DNA of 23,616 bases, from NCBI GenBank assembly GCA_023415595.1, contig JAEZJW010000056.1:1-23616 (forward strand), written 5' to 3'. This document shows, in pieces, positions 9,302-15,909 of this stretch. The notes under the pieces are model-generated. The model saw nothing but the letters and a program-made list of their open reading frames with translations, did no database searches and was not told where the DNA came from. A program made the position numbers and the translations under genes. Origin of the DNA: Bacillota bacterium (GTDB lineage: Bacteria > Bacillota > Clostridia > Lachnospirales > Lachnospiraceae). Within the stretch, counting starts at the first letter, position 1; each line of letters opens with the position of its first letter.

Positions 9302-9335
9302 AGGTAAATCCTAAGACTTACCTTTCTTCAAATTT
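9300..9335. terminator. Hairpin between convergent genes, possible bidirectional terminator
   Basis: AAAGGTAA (9300-9307) pairs perfectly with TTACCTTT (9318-9325) around a 10-base loop, within the 38 bases separating the beta-helix gene from the convergent LysM gene. T-rich sequence follows on the plus strand only loosely, so efficiency is uncertain. Confidence 0.5.
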
Positions 9336-9339
9336 TGTA

Positions 9340-10620
9340 TTATAATATCTTAACTATTTCATATTGTGAATTAACAATTATCCATAATTGAGCGTTGTAA
9401 TTCATTATATTCCATATGCCCGAACCCAGTAGTCTGTTTTCTCTAGCGATATTCAAAAGGGAATTTATACTTCTGGCATCTATAAACCAGACAATATGTT
9501 GAATACCACCATCATAATAAATAAAATAGGGAGTTTGAGATATTTCATCAAATTGGATGGTTGCGTTAACATTTCGTGCTAAATCAATTGTTGAATTATA
9601 TGACAATAACCTGATATCGCTGATACCTGCTACAAATGGAAGCTGCCAATCATAGCCAACTGTTGGTATTCCAATAATAACTTTTTCTGGTGTAATTATA
9701 GAATTAATATAATCTATAAATAAGTTTATATTAGTGATAGAAGTAATCGGTGACGGCGGATTAATATTAGTTGACCACTCGTAGGACATGAATATGATAT
9801 TATGAGCAAGCTGGTTGATAATTGAATAATTCACCTGTTCTATCATTACATTATTATTTATAACATTTATACCCGGAGAAATTGTAACAAATAAATAGAA
9901 ACCTGCATTATTAAGGCTTCTGAAGATATTGGACAAATAACCTTCATAAGCTCTAAAAGTTGATATATTGATATATTGTAGAGATATATTTAAACCATAA
10001 TATCCCTTTGTACTTAATATATTAATTATATTTTGGATTTGTTTGTTCTGAAAATCTTCATTAAGCAATAGATCATAAGCTATTCCAATATTAGCACTTC
10101 CCTGTAGTGTTAATGTCGTTAACAGCATAAGAGGCATTACACCAAAACCCTTTATCTTCGATATAAGCTCTGTATCGTCATAATATGATATTACTTCACC
10201 TTCTTTTGTCGCGGTATAGTTGATCACTGACAGGTAGGTTAAATATGGTAAGGTTTTTCTTAGTACTTTGTCATCTATAAAAGGAAATGCGTTAGCATGT
10301 ATAGTCATATTACCCAAGGTATTGTCATATCGAATAACAAGGGGTTCTCCCGGGTAAATAAATTCACGATCTAATAAAAATGGATTATTTCTATACAACT
10401 GCATTAATGTTATATTATGAGTTTCAGCAATCTTTTCTACAGTGTCACCCATCTGTACAATATACGTTTCTAAAGGTATAGCTACAACTAGGCATTGCCC
10501 AACAACTAATTTCGTTGTAATACTTATTTCATTATCGCGAAGTAAAAACTCCAATGAAATACCATATGCTTCAGCTATCGCTTCAATGGTTTCTCCTTGT
10601 TGAACCACATGTATTTGCAT
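9340..10620 (-). CDS. LysM-LysM-GH18 protein, YaaH-like, with degenerate active site
   Basis: A 426-residue protein. Residues 3-48 and 52-97 are two LysM peptidoglycan-binding repeats (VQQGETIEAIAEAYGI, VQMGDTVEKIAETHNI). Residues about 105-426 match the GH18 barrel of spore cortex enzymes such as YaaH/CotQ-type proteins: MPLMLLTTL, GYYGLN, FVTISPG, IIFMSYEWS, VIIGIPTVGYDW and a final GIWNIMNY. The GH18 catalytic strand should end in D-x-E; here it reads N-I-S213-L-Q215-Y, so both the Asp and the general-acid Glu are lost. It has no signal peptide, as is usual for spore coat/cortex proteins. AGGAG lies eight bases before the ATG. The gene is strikingly AT- and Ile/Asn-rich compared with its neighbours. 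It could be a lectin-like structural spore protein rather than an active glucosaminidase. Confidence 0.85.
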   Translation of the reverse strand: MQIHVVQQGETIEAIAEAYGISLEFLLRDNEISITTKLVVGQCLVVAIPLETYIVQMGDTVEKIAETHNITLMQLYRNNPFLLDREFIYPGEPLVIRYDNTLGNMTIHANAFPFIDDKVLRKTLPYLTYLSVINYTATKEGEVISYYDDTELISKIKGFGVMPLMLLTTLTLQGSANIGIAYDLLLNEDFQNKQIQNIINILSTKGYYGLNISLQYINISTFRAYEGYLSNIFRSLNNAGFYLFVTISPGINVINNNVMIEQVNYSIINQLAHNIIFMSYEWSTNINPPSPITSITNINLFIDYINSIITPEKVIIGIPTVGYDWQLPFVAGISDIRLLSYNSTIDLARNVNATIQFDEISQTPYFIYYDGGIQHIVWFIDARSINSLLNIARENRLLGSGIWNIMNYNAQLWIIVNSQYEIVKIL

Positions 10621-10868
10621 ATATGATTCTCCTAATAAGTACTTCAGTTTAATATATATATATCTATTTAAGAATTATTCTACTAAAGTACATATTTTAA
10701 TAGTTATTATAGCAGGAAGAATTGGTGAGTTAAGATGGGGTAATTACGGCTTGGTTTTTGAATTCTGTCAGGAAAGCAGTGTGATCAGTCAATGGATACT
10801 TGTATGGAGAATATATGGCGGGAGTTTATTACGTCTATATGAGATATGAATCAATGGAGGTTACATGG

Positions 10869-11663
10869 ATGGAAAGCAAGGATAAAATCAGAGATTCGAT
10901 CAGAGAAAATTATGCTGAAGTAGCAAAGAAGGGAGCATCCGGCAGAGGTTGCTGCAGCAGTTCCGGTTGTTGTTGCGGTGATACGACAATGGATGTGAAA
11001 GAAGCATCCCTTCGGATTGGTTATTCAGAAGATGATTTGGAGGATGCCCCCGCAGAAGCAAATATGGGTCTGGGCTGTGGGAATCCAACAGCAATTGCAT
11101 CAATATGCGAGGGGGATACCGTTCTTGATCTTGGGAGTGGGGGAGGCTTTGACTGCTTCCTGGCCCGCAGACAGGTTGGTGAAAGTGGATATGTAATCGG
11201 TGTTGATATGACACCGGAGATGGTCAGTCTTGCACGTCAGAATGCGGAAAGAGCTGGATTTAAGAATGTGGAATTTCGTCTGGGAGAAATTGAGCATTTG
11301 CCTGTAGCGGATGCAACCGTAGACCTCATCATCTCAAACTGTGTCATTAATTTATCTCCGGATAAAGAAAAGGTATTTGGAGAAGCCTATCGGGTTTTAA
11401 AGAGCGGAGGAAGACTATCCATCTCAGATATTGTGGCCACCGCTCAGCTACCGGAAGAAATCGAACAGGATTTGAAAATGATGGCCGGATGTATCGCAGG
11501 AGCAGAATACATCGGTAATATCCATATGCTGCTGCAGGAGGCCGGATTTACCGATATCAAGCTAACGCCAAAGGATAACAGCCGTGAAATACTTCATTCC
11601 TGGGTTCCCGAGAAAAATCTGGAAGACTATGTCGCATCCTATATGATCGAAGGTTCCAAATGA
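10869..11663 (+). CDS. arsM: Arsenite S-adenosylmethionine methyltransferase
   Basis: A cytoplasmic enzyme that methylates As(III) using SAM, giving methylated and volatile arsenicals. From the ATG at 10869 it has 264 residues; GGAGG ends eight bases upstream, whereas the in-frame ATG at 10800 has no good RBS and would add 23 unconserved residues. The SAM motif is VLDLGSGGGFD (about residues 85-95). The three As-binding cysteines of the family appear as C70 (GLGCGNP), C158 (SNCVINLSPDK) and C208 (MAGCIAGA). An N-terminal cluster of five cysteines (C28, C29, C34-C36) lies ahead of the fold. The gene stands upstream of the ars regulators with its own downstream hairpin, so it may be a separate unit. 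Confidence 0.95.
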   Translation: MESKDKIRDSIRENYAEVAKKGASGRGCCSSSGCCCGDTTMDVKEASLRIGYSEDDLEDAPAEANMGLGCGNPTAIASICEGDTVLDLGSGGGFDCFLARRQVGESGYVIGVDMTPEMVSLARQNAERAGFKNVEFRLGEIEHLPVADATVDLIISNCVINLSPDKEKVFGEAYRVLKSGGRLSISDIVATAQLPEEIEQDLKMMAGCIAGAEYIGNIHMLLQEAGFTDIKLTPKDNSREILHSWVPEKNLEDYVASYMIEGSK

Positions 11664-11713
11664 TAATTGTTATACTGCTGCTTATGGAATACGAATAATC
11701 ACTTCAGTGCAGG

Positions 11714-11757
11714 TACCCATATAGATGCTTTAAAATCGGCAATTATATGGGTATTTC
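11714..11757 (+). terminator. Hairpin after arsM, likely terminator
   Basis: A perfect 10-bp inverted repeat, TACCCATATA (11714-11723) with TATATGGGTA (11744-11753), is followed by TTT. The loop is 20 bases and the T-run short, so it may be a weak terminator. Confidence 0.55.
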
Positions 11758-11848
11758 ATATCTAAAATGACGATGATAATAATAAGCAAATAATAGATAA
11801 TAAAAATGGAGGAGCGATAATTATTGCTATAAATTAGTGGGTAATAGG

Positions 11849-11877
11849 TTGACAAAGTAATAAATCAAGGATAATAT
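11849..11877 (+). promoter_or_regulatory. Promoter of the arsR1 operon
   Basis: A consensus -35 TTGACA at 11849-11854 is followed 15-17 bases later by an AT-rich -10 region (GATAAT at 11870-11875 or TAATAT at 11872-11877). The expected start of transcription falls just before the palindrome at 11890. Confidence 0.65.
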
Positions 11878-11889
11878 ATAGATAGATAT

Positions 11890-11913
11890 CAATATAGATA
11901 TATATCTATATTG
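11890..11913. promoter_or_regulatory. Perfect 24-bp palindrome, probable ArsR1 operator
   Basis: The half-site CAATATAGATAT is followed at once by its exact reverse complement. It sits directly downstream of the -10 region and just before the ribosome binding site of arsR1. ArsR-family repressors bind AT-rich dyads at this position and leave when As(III) binds, so autoregulation is the natural reading. Binding itself is inferred. Confidence 0.7.
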
Positions 11914-11938
11914 GAATATGAATCATGGAGGTGATTGC

Positions 11939-12262
11939 TTGGAGAATGCGAAGGAGTATGTTAATGTTTTTAAGGCACTTTCCGATGAGACCAGACTGCG
12001 AATAATCGAAATGCTATCCTGTGGAGAGCTGTGTGCCTGTGATATTTTGGAATCATTTCAGATCACTCAGCCAACTCTGTCTTATCATATGAGGATATTG
12101 ATTGATAGCGGTCTTGTTAAGGGAAGAAAAGAAGGTACCTGGATAAGATACAGCAATAACGAGGATATGGTAGATTCATTGAAGGTATTCTGGAACCAAA
12201 TAACCAAGGGTGACTCCACATGTATCTGTAACAACAGAAAGGAGGCAGGACAATGCGATTGA
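11939..12262 (+). CDS. arsR: ArsR/SmtB-family arsenite-responsive repressor
   Basis: A winged-helix repressor that releases DNA on As(III)/Sb(III) binding. From a TTG start it has 107 residues. The TTG at 11939 is chosen because a near-perfect GGAGGTGAT lies at 11927-11935, whereas the in-frame ATG at 11918 has no ribosome binding site and the consensus sequence would lie inside its codons. The ArsR metal site is present in the recognition region: C28-G-E-L-C32-A-C34-D. The DNA-reading helix is ITQPTLSYHMRILIDSGLV. The C-terminal tail carries two more cysteines (STCICNN). The stop overlaps the next gene by 10 bases, indicating translational coupling to the flavoprotein. Confidence is high for the family. 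Confidence 0.95.
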   Translation: MENAKEYVNVFKALSDETRLRIIEMLSCGELCACDILESFQITQPTLSYHMRILIDSGLVKGRKEGTWIRYSNNEDMVDSLKVFWNQITKGDSTCICNNRKEAGQCD

Positions 12263-13899
12263 TTATTATAGGTGCAGTCGCAGCCGGTACCTCCGCAGCT
12301 GCGAAAGCCAGAAGAAATGATGAAGCTTTAGAAATAGTAATATATGAAAAGGACACCTATATCTCTTATTCCGGGTGCGGAATGCCCTATTATCTTGGTG
12401 GGGAGGTAGATGCTGCAGAGGAATTGACTCCCAGAGATCCGGCTTTTTTCAAGAGCAAGTACAATGTAGACATACACACACAGCACGAAGTAGTATCGAT
12501 TAACCCGGAACTTAAAATTCTAGAGGTCAAAGATCTTGTTACGGATACTGTCTTTACTGACCATTATGATAGGCTCATCCTCGCAACTGGCGCCAGCTCA
12601 GTAATACCTCCAATCAAGGGTGTAAATTCTGAGAATGTATTTACCCTGCGTAATATCAATGATATGAATCGCATTAAGAATTACATCGACCAGCAGAAGC
12701 CCAAAAAGGCAGCTATCATCGGAACGGGCTTTATTGGCTTGGAGGTATGTGAGAATCTGAAAAGACTAGGAATTGACGTTACCTTGATCGAAAGATTGCC
12801 CCAGGTGACACCGGGTCTTGACCAGGATATGGCGCTCTATGTTTTGGACCATCTTCAGAAGAATGGGATCAAGGTTTATCTTGGTGCCTCAGCAACGGAG
12901 ATTACCGGGAATTCGGTTATCCTGTCAGACGGTACAACCATTGAAGCAGAATTCATCCTGTTCTCAACCGGTGTCCGCCCGAATATCACACTGGCAAAGC
13001 AGGCAGGAATTGAAATCGGAACTACAGGTGCGATTAAGGTGGATCATAGCATGAAGACAAATTTGTCCGATATCTATGCCTGTGGTGACTGTATTGAGCA
13101 TTATCATGTGGTTACGGGAAAACCGGTATACAGACCATTGGGCTCTACAGCGAATAAAACCGGCAGAATCGCAGGGGATTGCATCACCGGCGGAACGCTT
13201 TCCTTCCGGGGAATACTTGGAACCGGGATATTCCGGGTATTCGAGTTAACGGTAGCGCAAACCGGGTTATCAGAACGTGAAGCCAAGGAACAGGACTATG
13301 AAGTGGCGGTCTGTCATAACATCAAACCCAATAAGCCGGAATATCTGGGCGGCAAAGAGATGGTGATCAAAGCGATTGCAGACAGACAAACCGGCAGGCT
13401 CCTTGGGGTTCAGATCGTAGGCTATGAAGGTGTGGATAAGAGAATAGATGTATTCGTTACAGCCGTATCCTTTGGGGCTAAGGTGGAGGATCTGTTCCAC
13501 CTGGATCTGGCTTATGCACCTCCTTTTTCTACAACGAAGGACCCCGTCATGTATACCGGTATGATACTGGATAACGCGATTCATCATGGCAGAGACCTGA
13601 TGACAGCGGAGGAGCTGGATCAATTAATGAAGTCCGGAGAGAATTACGTCCTGATTGATGCGAGGGCGGCATCTCAGTTCGATAATGCTCATATTGAAAC
13701 CGCCGGTAATATCCCCCATTCCAAGCTTCGGTCAGCCGTAGGGGAACTGGATCCGGAAGTTATAGCAGTAACCTATTGCAATAAGGGTGTTACCGGAAAC
13801 GCAGCACAGAATATCCTGATCAATAACGGCGTGAAGAAGGTATATAACCTTTCCGGAGGTCACAAGCATTATTCGAAGCTTGATAAATTCAATAACTAA
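12253..13899 (+). CDS. FAD-dependent CoA-disulfide reductase with C-terminal rhodanese domain
   Basis: A 548-residue flavoprotein of the pyridine nucleotide-disulfide oxidoreductase class. The N-terminal FAD fold is IIIGAVAAGTSAAAKARR, the single active-site cysteine is C42 in YSGCGMPYYLGG (CoA-disulfide-reductase style, not a CxxxxC pair), the NAD(P)H fold is AAIIGTGFIGLEV (about residues 154-166), and the FAD flavin-contact motif is DIYACGDCIE. A rhodanese domain covers about residues 455-545 with its catalytic Cys near 509 (TYCNKGVTGNAA). Known relatives reduce CoA disulfide, CoA persulfide or polysulfide with NAD(P)H. Overlap with arsR1 places it under arsenite control, suggesting a role in thiol or persulfide repair under arsenic stress; that role is inferred. 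Confidence 0.92.
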   Translation: MRLIIIGAVAAGTSAAAKARRNDEALEIVIYEKDTYISYSGCGMPYYLGGEVDAAEELTPRDPAFFKSKYNVDIHTQHEVVSINPELKILEVKDLVTDTVFTDHYDRLILATGASSVIPPIKGVNSENVFTLRNINDMNRIKNYIDQQKPKKAAIIGTGFIGLEVCENLKRLGIDVTLIERLPQVTPGLDQDMALYVLDHLQKNGIKVYLGASATEITGNSVILSDGTTIEAEFILFSTGVRPNITLAKQAGIEIGTTGAIKVDHSMKTNLSDIYACGDCIEHYHVVTGKPVYRPLGSTANKTGRIAGDCITGGTLSFRGILGTGIFRVFELTVAQTGLSEREAKEQDYEVAVCHNIKPNKPEYLGGKEMVIKAIADRQTGRLLGVQIVGYEGVDKRIDVFVTAVSFGAKVEDLFHLDLAYAPPFSTTKDPVMYTGMILDNAIHHGRDLMTAEELDQLMKSGENYVLIDARAASQFDNAHIETAGNIPHSKLRSAVGELDPEVIAVTYCNKGVTGNAAQNILINNGVKKVYNLSGGHKHYSKLDKFNN

Positions 13900-14015
13900 A
13901 ATTATTAAGCATTAAGTTTATTAGTAAAATAATCTTATGACAAGGTAACAAAATATTTATCCATCATAATATATTCCTATATGCTCATATGATTATATAA
14001 GCAGGAGGTGATGAT

Positions 14016-14366
14016 ATGTTGGATAACATATTTAAAGCATTGTCAGAGGAGAGCAGATTACGAATATTATCGGTATTACAAGAGCGTGAAATGTGTGTCT
14101 GTGAAATCGAAGCATCTCTTAAAATGACGCAGTCCAATGCATCCAGGCATCTGACAGTGCTTAAAAGTATTGGGATACTTGATAGCTATAAGGTTGGTCA
14201 ATGGGCATATTACAAGGTAAATGAACAATTTAAACAGGAGCATAAAGCGCTGTGGGAGTATCTGCAGACTCAGCTAAAACTACTTAGAACCTATCAGGAA
14301 GACTACAGAGAGTGTGAAATAAATCGAGAGAAAAATATGTGTTCCAATGATATTAACCATGAATAA
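14016..14366 (+). CDS. arsR: Second ArsR/SmtB-family repressor
   Basis: A 116-residue winged-helix repressor preceding acr3. The metal-binding motif is E-M-C27-V-C29-E on the helix before the recognition element, and the DNA-binding helix is MTQSNASRHLTVLKSIGIL. The start has a strong AGGAGGTGAT upstream. It differs clearly from the first ArsR at 11939 in sequence, being the SmtB-like type with RHL instead of YHM, so the two are not a recent duplication. A 117-base AT-rich gap before it contains only an imperfect dyad (ATAATATAT at about 13967, ATATGATTAT at about 13987) as a possible operator. It is followed after 13 bases by acr3 and probably controls acr3-arsD-arsA. Confidence 0.95.
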   Translation: MLDNIFKALSEESRLRILSVLQEREMCVCEIEASLKMTQSNASRHLTVLKSIGILDSYKVGQWAYYKVNEQFKQEHKALWEYLQTQLKLLRTYQEDYRECEINREKNMCSNDINHE

Positions 14367-14379
14367 GGGAGAGATAACT

Positions 14380-15441
14380 ATGAGTGACCATAAAACAACA
14401 GGAATTGGATTTTTCCAAAAGTATTTGACCATATGGGTAGCATTATGTATGGTGGCCGGTGTATTGATTGGCAAGTTCTTGCCTTCTGTACCTGATTTTC
14501 TGGATCAGTTCGAATATGCTAATGTATCGATACCGACTGCAATTCTGATCTGGGTAATGATATACCCTATGATGATGAAGGTTGATTTTCAGAGCATCAA
14601 GAACGTCAAGAAGAATCCGAAGGGGCTCTATATAACCTGGATTACGAATTGGCTGATTAAACCCTTTACCATGTATGGTCTGTCAGTATTATTCTTCTAT
14701 GGCATCTTCAGCGGATTAATCCCGGGTGAAATGGGAAAAGAATATCTGGCAGGAGCCGTCCTGTTAGGAGCAGCTCCCTGTACAGCTATGGTATTTGTAT
14801 GGAGCCAGTTAACGAAGGGCAACCCGGCTTATACGGTTGTACAGGTAGCTACCAACGATATCATCATTCTGGTAGCGTTCATTCCAATCGTTAAATTCCT
14901 GCTGGGTGTCAGTGATGTCCATGTACCTTGGGATACTTTGATCCTGTCCGTAGTGCTGTTCGTAGTAATTCCGTTAAGCGGAGGAATCATAACCAGACTT
15001 CTGATCTCGAGGAGAAGAGGGGTAGATTACTTTGAGAATAAATTCCTGCCTAAGTTTGATAATGCTACCGTTATCGGACTCCTGCTTACTCTAGTATTAC
15101 TATTTTCCTTCCAGGGGGAAGTGATACTGCGTAATCCTCTTCATATTTTACTTATCGCATTACCTTTGATTATACAGACCTTCTTAATATTTTTCATTGC
15201 ATATATCCCATGCAAATTATTAAAACTACCACATAATATTGCAGCTCCTGCAGGTATGATCGGAGCATCGAACTTCTTTGAGTTAGCTGTTGCTGTGGCA
15301 ATCGCATTATTCGGAATGGATTCACCATCAGCACTTGCAACAACAGTGGGAGTACTGACTGAGGTACCGGTTATGCTGATTCTGGTTAGGATAGCTAATA
15401 AGACAACACACTGGTTCCCTGAACCAACCGTAACGAAATAA
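14380..15441 (+). CDS. acr3: Acr3 arsenite efflux permease
   Basis: An integral membrane carrier of the BASS/ACR3 family that exports As(III), with about ten hydrophobic helices. The start at 14380 has AAGGGAGAG six bases upstream and gives 353 residues; the earlier in-frame ATG at 14347 lies inside arsR2 and lacks a ribosome binding site. The family's essential cysteine is C134 in GAAPCTAMVFVWS and the essential glutamate is E301 in SNFFELAVAVAIALFG. TGNPAYT-like (KGNPAYTVVQVATNDIII) helix 5 sequence is also conserved. It stands in the order arsR-acr3-arsD-arsA, so pumping can be driven by membrane potential alone or energised by ArsA. Confidence 0.97.
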   Translation: MSDHKTTGIGFFQKYLTIWVALCMVAGVLIGKFLPSVPDFLDQFEYANVSIPTAILIWVMIYPMMMKVDFQSIKNVKKNPKGLYITWITNWLIKPFTMYGLSVLFFYGIFSGLIPGEMGKEYLAGAVLLGAAPCTAMVFVWSQLTKGNPAYTVVQVATNDIIILVAFIPIVKFLLGVSDVHVPWDTLILSVVLFVVIPLSGGIITRLLISRRRGVDYFENKFLPKFDNATVIGLLLTLVLLFSFQGEVILRNPLHILLIALPLIIQTFLIFFIAYIPCKLLKLPHNIAAPAGMIGASNFFELAVAVAIALFGMDSPSALATTVGVLTEVPVMLILVRIANKTTHWFPEPTVTK

Positions 15442-15472
15442 TAAAATAATTAAAAAGATTGGAGTGTCTATC

Positions 15473-15880
15473 ATGAAAAGTATGCAGATATTTGAACCGG
15501 CTATGTGCTGTTCTACCGGATTATGCGGAGTAGGAGTGGATCCCGAGCTTCTAAGAATCTCAACAGTGCTGAATACCATGGAGAAGAACGGAGTGAAGGT
15601 TGAGAGATATAATCTGTCTAATGCACCTCAGGAATTTATCAAGAATAAGGCAGTGAATAATATCATCAAAGCACAGGGAATGGAAGTATTACCTTTGGCC
15701 GTAATAGATGGCGAGATCATTATTACCGGACGTTATCCATCGAACGAGGAATTTGTTAAGTATCTGAATATTCCCCTTAGCTTTGTGGGTGAGAAACCGA
15801 AGGAAGTTCAGGCTGCAGGTAATCAAAATGGCGGATGCTGCTGCTCGGGCGGAGACTGTTCAGAGGAAGGCTGCTGTTAA
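15473..15880 (+). CDS. arsD: ArsD arsenite metallochaperone
   Basis: A cytosolic chaperone that passes As(III) to the ArsA ATPase. The ATG at 15473 is eight bases after GGAG; a GTG at 15464 in the same frame is part of that ribosome binding region and is rejected. With this start the conserved ligands fall at C12, C13 and C18 (MCCSTGLC), the numbering known for ArsD proteins. The core is FIKNKAVNNIIKAQGMEVLPLAVIDGEII. The C-terminus holds a cysteine-rich tail (GGCCCSGGDCSEEGCC), richer than the two vicinal pairs of the E. coli protein. 135 residues, 31 bases after acr3 and 29 before arsA. Confidence 0.96.
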   Translation: MKSMQIFEPAMCCSTGLCGVGVDPELLRISTVLNTMEKNGVKVERYNLSNAPQEFIKNKAVNNIIKAQGMEVLPLAVIDGEIIITGRYPSNEEFVKYLNIPLSFVGEKPKEVQAAGNQNGGCCCSGGDCSEEGCC

Positions 15881-15909
15881 TTCAGCAATAAAAAAGAAAG
15901 GCGTTCACT

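Noticed and set aside
10800..10868. N-terminal extension of arsM to the ATG at 10800
   Set aside because: No ribosome binding site at 10800, and GGAGG directly before 10869 gives a start that fits ArsM length.
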